Assembly (NCBI RefSeq): GCF_028561275.1
Contig: NZ_JAQQTF010000007.1
Coordinates: 248,001-312,000 of the forward strand
Reading direction: 5' to 3'
DNA: 64,000 bases
Source: Aureisphaera galaxeae
GTDB lineage: Bacteria > Bacteroidota > Bacteroidia > Flavobacteriales > Flavobacteriaceae
Position numbers and translations under genes: made by a program. A model generated the notes under the pieces. The model saw only the letters and a list, made by a program, of their open reading frames with translations. It was not told where the DNA came from and did no database searches. Positions 1-10,106 of the stretch are shown piece by piece (position 1 is the first letter of the stretch; every line of letters begins with the position of its first letter).

Positions 1-3000
1 TCCCAAATGATCATTGAGTTCGTATTTCATCAAATCATATTCATCCATAACTCCCAATCGCGAGGTTCCATACACAGGGTATTCCACGGATTGTGATGTC
101 GTTTTACCACCTGTGGTGTTGGGTAGATAGTATATGGCAATCGGTCGTCCTCTAGCATCCCTTACGTAAAAGGTTTGCGGGCTCGTGCCAGAATTTAAGG
201 TTAATCGCTTTTCCACGCGATGCCCCCTATCGTTATAGAAGAATTCTACCTTTTCATTATTACCGCTTTCCGTTGAGAAAGCGGACTTTACCAATCCTGA
301 ATTCCAATAATCATATCCAAGATCATCTTGGGCATTCGAAATTAATTGACCAATAGCGCTATAGGTGTAATTATTAGCTCCTTGCGTCTTAATATCGCCA
401 GCATCCCCGGTATCATTAAAGGCGGAATCTGTTACATGATCCAATTGATTGGTATTGGAATCATACGAATAGGTGAGCGCATCCATGGCATTGTTCCCAT
501 TATTTGTGAACATATTGCGAAACAAAGTAGTAATGTTGCCATTGGCATCATACGTTATGGATGGCACATTGTAATCTCCTTGGGAGTTAGGCGTGAACAG
601 ATTGTTACTAAAGGACCCATAGGCAGCGGAACTTAACCATCTATTCTGATTGTACTCATATAGGTAACCACTGATAGGTGTTCCAGGCGGGTTTATGCCT
701 TGAGATTGCCAACGAATTCCTTTAATATTGCCATCGTATCTGTTCGTGCCCGCGGCGGTATAATTAATAGCACTACCTCCTCTTGTATAGTCCCGTGCAT
801 GATATTCCAGAATCATCCCAAAAGCATCGTTCTGATCTTCTCCTGGGTCGTAGGTGTCGGAAAGTGATGGGTGGTTTATTGCTTTTAATTGTCCTTCCAA
901 AGTATAGACATAGTCCATGCCTTGAAGTCCTTCGGCTAGTAAAACCCTTTTTAATTCACCCGTTTCGTAGTAAGTATAACGGGCGTGTTCTGTAAAGTGG
1001 ATGTTATCGCTAGAAGTCTCCACCAAAACCAATTGGCCAAGATTGCTATAAGAATATCTATGTGCAAATAACTCTTGTGCGTCGTCTCTTTGATAAATCA
1101 CTTTGGAAATCTGTCCGGAAATCTGGTCATATTCATAATCTAATGTCTTTGCTCCAAGATTAGTAATATTTTGTATCATCCATTCCACGCGACCATAGAT
1201 ATCGTAGCTATACCAGGTTTTATTGGTTGTTGGGTTCTCTGTATAGGTCTGTGATACGTTTCCTGAAAGGAATCGCTGAATCCGGGATCCGTATTGCATA
1301 GGATCGGTAGAAAACCCGAGGGCTTGAAGCCCTGAATGATCGTGTTTATCATATACGGTAAATATTTGTTCAAAGCAATTGACCGAATTAACGGAATAGG
1401 TATCCACTGGAGGTGGAGGTGTCGAACTCCCTTCCGTTTGAATCTCCAATCCAGATACTGTGGCTCCTTGATCATAGAGGGTGCCGTCTATTACAAAATC
1501 TGCGGTCCCCACACCACCTTGATCAGGAACTTGGAAAAAAGATTGTCCGTTTTTCAAGAACCGAAGCACCTGGTTGGTACGTTCTATGGCAAAGGTGTCA
1601 CCTGTGGTATGGGTGGTTACATCCCGAACAATTGAAGCACCATCACTAACAATATTGATGCTATTATCACTTTTTATGTACAAAGCAAGATCTATGGTTT
1701 GGTAACTTTCATCTTCATCCATTAACGATATCCCAACCACTCCTAGGGTGTTGGTTGTAAACTGGAAGGGGATATTAAAATCGCCGGTACCCGTGCTTTC
1801 TAAAGAAGCGAAGCCTGAATTGGACCAATTGGCGGTTCCTGTTTTAGTAACAGACCCTGACCCAGTTGTCAAGCTACTACCGACATTAAAGGTTGGAATT
1901 GTAGTACCTGAAGAGTTAAAATAGGGCAGGTCTTCTTGGCACACCCCACTTTCGATGGGGCGACCTCTTTCATCATAATTGGTATATGAAAATTCACCGT
2001 TCGCGACTTGCACGTCATTTTGGGAAAAACGGATCTGTCCATCGGTTCGATATACAAATTGTGAGGTACCTTCATCTGGACTAGTTGAACTCAGCAATTC
2101 TCCCGAGGCATTGTATTCCAGGGTGGAGAACATAGTATGATTCGGTGTGCCAGTTGTAAGATCGAAGGCCTCAGAAGCGAAGCCTAAAGGTTGTACGCTC
2201 TTTGTTAGTTTTCCTGAAACGTCATAATAATTCAATGCATAATCGTGGTAGTTTACCTTATAGCGAATCCCTTTCGCATTAGCTGGAACACTAATGCTAC
2301 CGGATATGTCTATGTATACTTTTGCGTCGTTCGTGGATTGTGGTGTGTAATATATTCGATATACATTCCCTCCTGTCATGGATAATGGGGAAACAATTTC
2401 TCCTGATCTTAAATTCCATACGGTATAGATTTGCCAAGTATCCAAGAACGTAATGTCCGTATTTACTATTCCTTTTGGAATATGCACATCTACAAATCCT
2501 TGTTCTCCGATAAGAGATGCTACCTCATATTTGGTAGTTCCTCCAGATCGGGCTGTAGCCATTACTTTTCCTTCAGCATCCGTAAAAGAAATCACCTCAT
2601 TGCCATGTGGATCAATGGATACAGTTTTGAACGCCCTAAGAATAACCTCTTCTCCTTGTGTGCTTGCAGGACCATCGAAATAAGCATGTCCAAAGGCATA
2701 ATATAATTCTTGGGTCGCTGGAAGCGTGTAGCCATATCTTTGAGGGAACGTATCATTGGTACCATCGCCATCCAAATCCAAGTATTTACCACCACTCACC
2801 ATTCTCACTTTACCTGGATTGAGTTCATCATAAACCGTTCTTGCGTAAGGCCGATTGGTATTGTCTTGTAGGGGTTCGCTATCATTGTTACTACTATAAT
2901 ACCAACCCAAACTACCGGGATTGGTGCCTGCAACAGGAGGCACCTCTGGGTTGGCTTCCAAGGTAGCGGTTGTTAAAGTATTTCCACTGGAAGTTTGTAT

Positions 3001-3903
3001 AAAGTCTTCATCGTAAACAAAATGTTGTGGGGTACCAGTTAAGGGAGAAGCATAGGATTGTAACGCAGGTCGCCCTTGAAAGTCATATCGGGTTTCATGC
3101 GCCCACATTTTTTCCGTTAGGATGTCTTTGGATTGTGATTGAATGGGTTTTCCCAAACAATCATAATAATTTATCTTCGCCGTTGTCAAGGACCCATCTA
3201 GACCATAACTTCGGGCAATAATCCAGTTTTTTTCGTCATTGGAAGTAGGCACAACAACAGTTGGGTCTCCATTAAGCCCACTATTGGAATAGCTAAAAGA
3301 GATATCTTCTTGGTTAACGGCTACGATCATCCTATAATCGACATGGCTTAGATTTATAAGTCCGAAATTGATGTCCTTGGTTGAATTTTGATCCCCTTCG
3401 TATTTAATGGACAATGCGTTTCCTATTTTTTCGAAACGCAACTTAGTGGTTTCTTGGGGGGTAATGTCTTCCGACTCTGCAAGTACACTTCCATCGGGAG
3501 CATACACTCTTGCCCTATAGGGAGCTGAGCTGTTATATGTGGGATCTATAAAAAGATACCCAAGTTTAATGGCATATGATTGAGCCGTGATCTCCTGTAT
3601 GTCAAAAGAAGTAATTGTGGCGGGAGTCAAATACAACGTAAGAGCACCGGGACTTACAGTTGGATGATTTGCGGGAACACCATTCACCTTAAAATCGGTG
3701 ATCTCGAAATGACCATCTTGTCCTTGAGGAATTATACTTGAGGTGATCGCATAACTAATACTTCCCGTTTTAACGTTAGTCATCGATTGTGCATTCGTAT
3801 CGATTTGAAAAAGATCGTTTTCTAACCATTCAATTTGCTGAGCATTGCTTATGAAAGCCACACATAAGAAACTCAAAACCATTATTGCTTTTACTCTTTT
3901 CAT
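1..3903 (-). CDS. RHS/YD-repeat protein, C-terminus beyond the left edge (partial)
   Basis: The frame is open from an ATG at 3903 to base 1, giving 1301 codons without a stop. It begins with a signal peptide (MKRVKAIMVLSFLCVAFISN, then AQQ). Around residues 230-260 is a block like the N-terminal domain (DUF6443 type) of Bacteroidota RHS proteins, containing YYDCLGKPIQ. YD-type repeats follow (YNASG, NYDERGRPI, YDIYGR, YDANGNI, YSYDSN). A jelly-roll or LamG-like segment lies at about residues 668-838 (TFAIERTNQVLRFLKNGQSF). The visible end reads YELNDHLG, the start of the conserved RHS core motif YELxDHLGNVR. The core and any C-terminal effector domain are therefore outside the window. It is the last visible gene of a four-gene operon, 28 bp after the previous stop. 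Family membership is secure. A toxin, adhesin or surface-shell role is open because the variable C-terminus is not visible. Confidence 0.9.
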   Translation of the reverse strand, partial: MKRVKAIMVLSFLCVAFISNAQQIEWLENDLFQIDTNAQSMTNVKTGSISYAITSSIIPQGQDGHFEITDFKVNGVPANHPTVSPGALTLYLTPATITSFDIQEITAQSYAIKLGYLFIDPTYNSSAPYRARVYAPDGSVLAESEDITPQETTKLRFEKIGNALSIKYEGDQNSTKDINFGLINLSHVDYRMIVAVNQEDISFSYSNSGLNGDPTVVVPTSNDEKNWIIARSYGLDGSLTTAKINYYDCLGKPIQSQSKDILTEKMWAHETRYDFQGRPALQSYASPLTGTPQHFVYDEDFIQTSSGNTLTTATLEANPEVPPVAGTNPGSLGWYYSSNNDSEPLQDNTNRPYARTVYDELNPGKVRMVSGGKYLDLDGDGTNDTFPQRYGYTLPATQELYYAFGHAYFDGPASTQGEEVILRAFKTVSIDPHGNEVISFTDAEGKVMATARSGGTTKYEVASLIGEQGFVDVHIPKGIVNTDITFLDTWQIYTVWNLRSGEIVSPLSMTGGNVYRIYYTPQSTNDAKVYIDISGSISVPANAKGIRYKVNYHDYALNYYDVSGKLTKSVQPLGFASEAFDLTTGTPNHTMFSTLEYNASGELLSSTSPDEGTSQFVYRTDGQIRFSQNDVQVANGEFSYTNYDERGRPIESGVCQEDLPYFNSSGTTIPTFNVGSSLTTGSGSVTKTGTANWSNSGFASLESTGTGDFNIPFQFTTNTLGVVGISLMDEDESYQTIDLALYIKSDNSINIVSDGASIVRDVTTHTTGDTFAIERTNQVLRFLKNGQSFFQVPDQGGVGTADFVIDGTLYDQGATVSGLEIQTEGSSTPPPPVDTYSVNSVNCFEQIFTVYDKHDHSGLQALGFSTDPMQYGSRIQRFLSGNVSQTYTENPTTNKTWYSYDIYGRVEWMIQNITNLGAKTLDYEYDQISGQISKVIYQRDDAQELFAHRYSYSNLGQLVLVETSSDNIHFTEHARYTYYETGELKRVLLAEGLQGMDYVYTLEGQLKAINHPSLSDTYDPGEDQNDAFGMILEYHARDYTRGGSAINYTAAGTNRYDGNIKGIRWQSQGINPPGTPISGYLYEYNQNRWLSSAAYGSFSNNLFTPNSQGDYNVPSITYDANGNITTLFRNMFTNNGNNAMDALTYSYDSNTNQLDHVTDSAFNDTGDAGDIKTQGANNYTYSAIGQLISNAQDDLGYDYWNSGLVKSAFSTESGNNEKVEFFYNDRGHRVEKRLTLNSGTSPQTFYVRDARGRPIAIYYLPNTTGGKTTSQSVEYPVYGTSRLGVMDEYDLMKYELNDHLG

Positions 3904-3931
3904 AGTGATCATTTTTGTAGCTATTAATTAA

Positions 3932-6900
3932 TTATTCTTGATCGCACGTGCAATCGATATACTGACGAGGTGTTATTAATGGGAGATCTTCGGACACACC
4001 AGGATCGCTTACAATACATCGAAACTCCATCCATTCGTACACCTCTCCATCACCGCAATACAAATCGTTGTCTATGTTGTAGGAAAAGATAGCCTGCGAT
4101 CCTGTACCATTCCCTACATTCGCCCAATCGTAGAGATTGGATTTGAATTGCCATTGATAGGAATACTGGCCCGATCCCGTTGCCGGATCCACAAAAGCAT
4201 TCATGATAAAATCGCGACATTTATCGCAGAGAGGGTCTGGTGGAGTACTGCACTCCCGCTCTTGTACAAGAATCGTTGCATTACCATCAAGTGGAGGATA
4301 GTCATCGCCTCCATTACCGGAACCGATGTCACCTTCTCTTTTGTAATTGTACTCGTATTCATTAGATAGTTTAAAACCTCCTTCAGTGGATGGGGTATCA
4401 ACTACTTCAACATAAATAGTAATCAATCTTCCTTCAGAATCATATTCGTATCGTGTTCCGAGGTTATTTGGGCTGAGCATATAGGTTAGCTCATCATACT
4501 CATTATAAACATATGATGTCATAGCAGTTTCTACAGGATGCAACCTGAAATCATCTACATAGATTGTACCGGATTGTGAAGCTACCATATAGATATTACT
4601 GACCTGAGAAGCAGCATAATCTCTTTCGAAATAGTGATTCATCAAGACCCAATCCCCGGCAAATACCCTTTCTCCATTAAAGGTTTCTAGTGCACCTCCA
4701 AAAGTCACTTTTATTTTGGCGTTTTGATAGTTGTCCTTATGCACCCATACAGAGATCATATAATCACCTTCTCTATGTTCACCTCCTTTGAGAACCACTC
4801 CGAACTCATCGCCAGGATTGAGTTTTGCCGAATAAGTTCCTGTATGTGCTTTTTCGGAAGAGCGGAACGATGCTCCCCGAATTTCATCATCCAGATAAAT
4901 TCCTCCTTCGGTGTATTCACATCCCGTATAGTACATTTCACCGTAACCCGCGTTTCCACTTGCGATGACTTTACTATGATCATCTCCCATTTTTGTAGAG
5001 GTGAAATTATTATTAACATCCTTAATTTGAATGGGTAAAGAAAAACGATCGTAATGTGTGATTTCAGAAATTTCTTGCCAGGGTTCAGATTGTGATGCGC
5101 CAATCGTCCAGTTGAAACCATCATGGGACGCAAGATCGAAATTCTCTAAAATTCCTCTGCTATCTATGGATCCATCCCAAACGAAGGTTTTATGTTTACG
5201 CCATATCTTTTCTGAAGCATTGGTAGGAGAAGAAACAGTTCCTCCCACAGAATAGTAATCCCATTCGTTATTCCAAGTAATAAGGCCTACTTGTATAGGT
5301 TTCCAAACACCTAAATCATCTAGGAGCGTATAGTTAACTGCTTGTTGTGAAAGCATGTTCCTGTTGGTGATATCATCTACTTTGGATCCCATGCCATAAC
5401 CCCCTAAATTATCGGAATACTCTGGGATCGTGTATGCTAATACGGACTGTGTTTTGATAGTATGTCCCCTACTGTCTTCGGTTCGTGTTTCTAGAACCTG
5501 ACCCGTATTTACATCATGGTTTTCATAATATGTTGTGGTTGTGTAGTTCCCTTCTGTAACGGTAGTACTTTTTAGGACACTAGGGTATGTTTTTCTGAAG
5601 GAGGAATTTAGATAGATCTTAGGGCGAGAGAAAAAAGTTTGGTTTGGATTAGAGATCTTCTTTGCAGCTCTAAAAGATTCTTGAAGTATTCCCTGATCGA
5701 TTTCCGCCTTAGAGAGATATTCATTTACTGTTCGGCTAAGGAGATGGTCATCGCTATTGTACGATGATATTTCCATGATTTGCCCAACACACGCCAAGTT
5801 GTTTTCAATATAGCCGCTATCTGCAAATAATTCTACTGAAGAATTTAGTCCTTCATCATAATATGAAAACCCTCCAATATCTACACCATTGCCCATCTCT
5901 AGGAAATCCCCAAACTTGATTTGGTTTGGATCTTTTTCCTCAAGCACTTTGAACTTATATTGGGTTTTTGTTACGTGATCTGTAACACTAGGATCGGTTC
6001 CTATGATATTTGAAACCGTTACCCATTTGTACATCGTCGATGGCCCGGGCAATTCGGAAGCATATGGAATCTGGATATCAAGGTTTTCCTTATAGGGGTA
6101 ATAACTAATGATTCCAGAGGATTCGCTTGTTCCCGGGGTGTTATATTCGTATTTGGTGGTAAGGGCATTGCCTAAGTCGTCAGATGTGGTAATGGCTCTT
6201 ACACGGATTCCACCACCGTTTTCATTTTGTCTTAGTGCGTTAGAAATTAAAGTGTATTGCAAACTGTAATATTCTTCACCGTTTCCTACGTAAGGAGGTG
6301 TGCTCTGGCTGTCGTGTTCTCTAGGCACTTCCAGAAATGGCCATCCCGGCCCGCAACTTGTATATGAGAAGGGATTGATTTCTGTTAATCGATTTAGATC
6401 ATCCTGACTTCCATCATGGCAGTGAACCGTTCCATTTACCTCTAGTATAATCTGATTAGCGGTAACACTAATTATATCTGCCATTTGAGAGCTTACATTA
6501 ATAATACCCCAGTCAATATCAGTCCCACCTCCGGGAGGATTTCTATAGGCTACTTGGTAAAAATCGAAGAATGTCTGTTCGGACGTTGAAAACAATTCTG
6601 TAAAGTCAATATTGGATATAGGAGAGTTATTATCTCCCAAGTCCTTTTCCACTTTAAGGCGGACAGTTCCTGTTTGGTAACATACTGGAAAGCTCTGAAG
6701 TGTAAACTTCAAACCGTCATTAATGGGCCTGCCATTGGGTACTGCAGTTTTGTGAAATACGTCAGACTCATAAGTGATGCTTAAGCTTGTGCCGATTGGA
6801 GTTAATATGTCGGTCAACGACCAAGTATCAGGCTTGTCTTCATGAAAACCCCAATCGTCTGCTTTATTAATATTGAAAGTTCTTGAATTGTCGTAAGTGA

Positions 6901-9469
6901 ATTCATAAGGCGGCATAGATTGAACGCCTCCTTTTCCTTGGATGGAGACACCGTGAAGAGTAAGACGTCCCGAATAGGAGTTGGGAGTTCCGTTGACCAA
7001 TTCGTAGCTATAATGATCTCCTAATTCAACAACCTTGAGCGCCGATCCCAGGGCATTAGCAATATTGTCTTGCACATCAATAATATTGTCTTCGGTATGG
7101 AAATAAGCCCGTTCTTGTTTTTCTCCTACATAGTCGATATCCACAAACTGGGCAAGCTCTAATCCACTTCCCAATTGTTTATTCACATCGTCGTTCTCGT
7201 TTTTGACCAGTATAATTTTGTCCAAGCGCAAGGTTTTCTGTGAAGGAACCGTGAAACGAGGATTATCAAAAGAATTAGCATTAGGGAAAGGACCATAATC
7301 TACTGCTTTATATGCCCATGGCTCCGAAATATTGTCTACTTTTCGGGTATTCTTCACAAAAATAGCCGTATGCGTTCGGGTCTTAATACGGTCTAGATAA
7401 TATAATTGTTTTCTACCATGTGTTATGGTTCTTGTATTGGCCAAACCATCCTCATTATACTCTTTACCGTATGGAGTTTTCCAGATATAAGCATCGCTCC
7501 ATTTGCCATATTGGAAATCTACCCAATAACCATAATCTGAACTGTCCACTCTGTTATTTGCATTTACATCCACAAAATCGGGCCCTGTTATAGCCGTTAA
7601 TAGCCAATGGGTTGCATAGGGCCGAAGTCTTTGCGATTCGAAATAAGATTCCCTTTCGGGCTTATCGACCACATCCAATGTACGAGTGAGAGTTTCATGG
7701 TTGTAGACCGCCAAACTGTAGTGATAGGTCTTGCCGTCTATAGTTGTAATCTTAAAGGCACCGATGCCATCTTCGGTATCGGCAGGGATATTCAATTGAT
7801 CTGGCAGTATGAGTCCCGCGGGTGGATTGTTTTCTATTTCTCTATTGAAAAAGTACTCTGTATATCTTCCTCTTCTTTTTGGATTTCCGAATGAAGCCCC
7901 TATCGAATTTATGAAATCGTTAATTTCATCTGGAGATCCTGGTTGACGAAATGTCATTGGGTTTATAATAAGGGAGGACGAATATTCATTGATAAACTGA
8001 AATTCGGCTTCTGAATAGAGATATCCTAGTGAGCTTAATACAACGAGAGGGAAATAATCTAGGTCGAAATCACCATCTTTGTCCCTTAAATTATTTCCAT
8101 TAACTCCTAATAAGGTTTCCGATTTCCTATGAAAAGGACTCATTTCTCCGGAAAGTCCTTGGGCTGAAACATTGTATTTATCGTATGCAAAGAATGTTGG
8201 ATTATTGTTTCTTAAACTTGCAATTTCGTTGAGTGGTCCGATCTGGTAAATATCCATGTCCCCGAACGTACTCCATAAAGGGCGAGAAGAAGTACATTGC
8301 GGGTCATTGGGGCCGGGGCCGTCATCCCCGTATATTAATTGTTCCCAGTTCTCGCAGGTACAATCTTCAGGATAGTCTACTTGCATATAAACTTTTTGAA
8401 TTGTACCACCAGCCGCGATGGTAGTCACTTGACAATTTGTCCCTATGTTACGAGCGTTTATATTCCCCGTAAAAGTTGACTCTTTTTTCTCATTTAGAGA
8501 CCAACTTACTTTCTGTTTATTAAGACCAAAACCAAAGACTCCAATAGGGGATGGGATACTTAGGTTGAAAGAACTGCTTTTCTGAACTACATCGTAGTCG
8601 TTGGCCTGAACGGATTGCACAAAACTGGTGTTAGCTCCAATCCCAACGCCGCCAATCGTAGCTGAGGAAACACCTCCAGATCCAGAAAGAGAAATTCCAA
8701 GGCCTACACTTTTGTATCTTTCCCCAACCGAATAAGAAAGGGAAAAGGAACTTCCTCCTTGAAAACTCTTATTAAACCCCGTACTAAAGCCTCCACCTGC
8801 TCCGGAGGCACCCGCATTTATACCAATTCCTTGGGTTCCCAGAGTACCTCCTATAGAAAATGCCGATGCATAACCCGTATGACTCACATTTATGCCGCCA
8901 TAACCACGTCCTCCTGGTGAAACACCTAATGTCCCGCCTATACCAAGTTTTCCAGAACCCGTATTAATGCCAACTCCCAAGCTTACCGATCCACCGAATC
9001 CTTTGTTGGAATTGAAAGAAAAAGAATTCGCAATGGAAAAACCATAGCCACTGTAGGATGTGCTTATTGTTGTTTCGGTTTCGGTTCCTCCTTCATCGTA
9101 AAACCGATCGATCACTTTTCCTGTTTTCCAATCATCGGGAAAACCATTCAACCCTCTATCGATGGCCCCTGGATTTAAGTTCCAACCCAAGCCTACCCAT
9201 GAAGCCTCCTGATCCATACCGATTCCTGCGTGGTAGGAGAGAGACAAAGGATATCCTCCTTCGGGTCCAGGGACGGTCATAATGGGAAGTACATAGGTAA
9301 GATCACCGGTTAATAAATTGACCATATCCGTGGCATCAACGGGTTCAAAGGAACCAGCTTCGGGAGCATTGGGCCCTTGAGCCGTAGCCTTTTCTGTGGC
9401 CACGAGAGAAAACACGCCTATTAGGAGGGCGATAACGAATTTACGATGGATTAGAAGTGGCGTTTTCAT
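3932..9469 (-). CDS. Very large secreted RHS-associated protein (TcB/SpvB-like N-terminal shell module)
   Basis: This is an 1845-residue secreted protein with a signal peptide ending near ATAQGPNAP. Residues 70-105 carry the hallmark of Bacteroidota RHS-associated proteins: PLSLSYHAGI followed by SWVGLGWNLNPGAI. A glycine/serine-rich, low-complexity region with an apparent beta pattern covers about residues 120-290. A long middle part holds repeated beta-type modules. A carbohydrate-binding-like jelly roll is suggested at about 1516-1645 (ends IYVDDFRLHP). YD repeats follow near 1650-1680 (YVYNEYDEL, YEYDSEGRL), and the last 110 residues are cysteine-containing and Ig-like. No RHS core (DHLGNVR) is present; that lies in the next gene. 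The split recalls TcB/TcC-type cocoon proteins, but that comparison is inference. It sits 25 bp after the lipoprotein gene and 28 bp before the RHS gene, so co-transcription is very likely. Confidence 0.82.
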   Translation of the reverse strand: MKTPLLIHRKFVIALLIGVFSLVATEKATAQGPNAPEAGSFEPVDATDMVNLLTGDLTYVLPIMTVPGPEGGYPLSLSYHAGIGMDQEASWVGLGWNLNPGAIDRGLNGFPDDWKTGKVIDRFYDEGGTETETTISTSYSGYGFSIANSFSFNSNKGFGGSVSLGVGINTGSGKLGIGGTLGVSPGGRGYGGINVSHTGYASAFSIGGTLGTQGIGINAGASGAGGGFSTGFNKSFQGGSSFSLSYSVGERYKSVGLGISLSGSGGVSSATIGGVGIGANTSFVQSVQANDYDVVQKSSSFNLSIPSPIGVFGFGLNKQKVSWSLNEKKESTFTGNINARNIGTNCQVTTIAAGGTIQKVYMQVDYPEDCTCENWEQLIYGDDGPGPNDPQCTSSRPLWSTFGDMDIYQIGPLNEIASLRNNNPTFFAYDKYNVSAQGLSGEMSPFHRKSETLLGVNGNNLRDKDGDFDLDYFPLVVLSSLGYLYSEAEFQFINEYSSSLIINPMTFRQPGSPDEINDFINSIGASFGNPKRRGRYTEYFFNREIENNPPAGLILPDQLNIPADTEDGIGAFKITTIDGKTYHYSLAVYNHETLTRTLDVVDKPERESYFESQRLRPYATHWLLTAITGPDFVDVNANNRVDSSDYGYWVDFQYGKWSDAYIWKTPYGKEYNEDGLANTRTITHGRKQLYYLDRIKTRTHTAIFVKNTRKVDNISEPWAYKAVDYGPFPNANSFDNPRFTVPSQKTLRLDKIILVKNENDDVNKQLGSGLELAQFVDIDYVGEKQERAYFHTEDNIIDVQDNIANALGSALKVVELGDHYSYELVNGTPNSYSGRLTLHGVSIQGKGGVQSMPPYEFTYDNSRTFNINKADDWGFHEDKPDTWSLTDILTPIGTSLSITYESDVFHKTAVPNGRPINDGLKFTLQSFPVCYQTGTVRLKVEKDLGDNNSPISNIDFTELFSTSEQTFFDFYQVAYRNPPGGGTDIDWGIINVSSQMADIISVTANQIILEVNGTVHCHDGSQDDLNRLTEINPFSYTSCGPGWPFLEVPREHDSQSTPPYVGNGEEYYSLQYTLISNALRQNENGGGIRVRAITTSDDLGNALTTKYEYNTPGTSESSGIISYYPYKENLDIQIPYASELPGPSTMYKWVTVSNIIGTDPSVTDHVTKTQYKFKVLEEKDPNQIKFGDFLEMGNGVDIGGFSYYDEGLNSSVELFADSGYIENNLACVGQIMEISSYNSDDHLLSRTVNEYLSKAEIDQGILQESFRAAKKISNPNQTFFSRPKIYLNSSFRKTYPSVLKSTTVTEGNYTTTTYYENHDVNTGQVLETRTEDSRGHTIKTQSVLAYTIPEYSDNLGGYGMGSKVDDITNRNMLSQQAVNYTLLDDLGVWKPIQVGLITWNNEWDYYSVGGTVSSPTNASEKIWRKHKTFVWDGSIDSRGILENFDLASHDGFNWTIGASQSEPWQEISEITHYDRFSLPIQIKDVNNNFTSTKMGDDHSKVIASGNAGYGEMYYTGCEYTEGGIYLDDEIRGASFRSSEKAHTGTYSAKLNPGDEFGVVLKGGEHREGDYMISVWVHKDNYQNAKIKVTFGGALETFNGERVFAGDWVLMNHYFERDYAASQVSNIYMVASQSGTIYVDDFRLHPVETAMTSYVYNEYDELTYMLSPNNLGTRYEYDSEGRLITIYVEVVDTPSTEGGFKLSNEYEYNYKREGDIGSGNGGDDYPPLDGNATILVQERECSTPPDPLCDKCRDFIMNAFVDPATGSGQYSYQWQFKSNLYDWANVGNGTGSQAIFSYNIDNDLYCGDGEVYEWMEFRCIVSDPGVSEDLPLITPRQYIDCTCDQE

Positions 9470-9494
9470 AAAGCAATATTTATGTGATTCTTAT

Positions 9495-10106
9495 TTATAG
9501 TTTTGATAGTGAAGGTTCTTCCTGAACCAAAGTTGTATTGAACTTGAAGTTCACTTCTCCCGTGAGAAGCCCTATTTCTTTGAGGGATATCTTGAAAAAT
9601 TCACTATTCGTTAATTCTTTATTTCTTGGGTACACCAAAAGCATGGATGTAGAACTTCCCATTCCATACATTCTTGGGTATATATAGTCCATCATGGGAA
9701 TAGTGTCCTTTTTATTCGTAAACAAATGGACGTTTTGTTCCATACCAAAGGAGAGCTCATTCACCATAGCGCCAAATTCATTTCTGTCCTTGGGCACAGC
9801 ACTCAACAGTTCCTTTCCGTTCTTGGAAATGTTCAGATTGAAATAGAGATACTTGTGGTATTTATCCCTAAGGGAATCGACAGCAGTTTTCGATGTCGCC
9901 CCTCTCAGTTCCTGAGCTACCAATAAATCGGTGGGTCGATAGGTAAGGCATATATCCACGCCATTCACCTGTTTGGATTGGGTGTATCCGTTCTCTGGAT
10001 TTTTTAGGTAGGTCAATAGCGAAGGCTTGTCCTCAAAAGAAGTTTGAGAACAAGCACTTGCTAAAACAATCAAAACCAACCCTAATATGTTGAAACAATA
10101 TTTCAT
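9495..10106 (-). CDS. Lipoprotein of unknown function in the RHS operon
   Basis: This 203-residue protein has a lipoprotein signal peptide with lipobox LASAC (Cys at about residue 19), so it is probably anchored in the outer membrane or facing the periplasm. The mature part is mixed alpha/beta with no family motif I recognise. It starts with ATG directly after the stop of the Skp-like gene, with no bases between, and ends 25 bp before the giant RHS-associated gene. This close coupling suggests a role in export, folding or anchoring of the RHS proteins. That role is inferred from position only. Confidence 0.75.
   Translation of the reverse strand: MKYCFNILGLVLIVLASACSQTSFEDKPSLLTYLKNPENGYTQSKQVNGVDICLTYRPTDLLVAQELRGATSKTAVDSLRDKYHKYLYFNLNISKNGKELLSAVPKDRNEFGAMVNELSFGMEQNVHLFTNKKDTIPMMDYIYPRMYGMGSSTSMLLVYPRNKELTNSEFFKISLKEIGLLTGEVNFKFNTTLVQEEPSLSKL

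Noticed and set aside
4724-5038. Frames on both strands inside the RHS-associated gene
   Set aside because: They lie inside a continuous 1845-codon gene and are out of frame.
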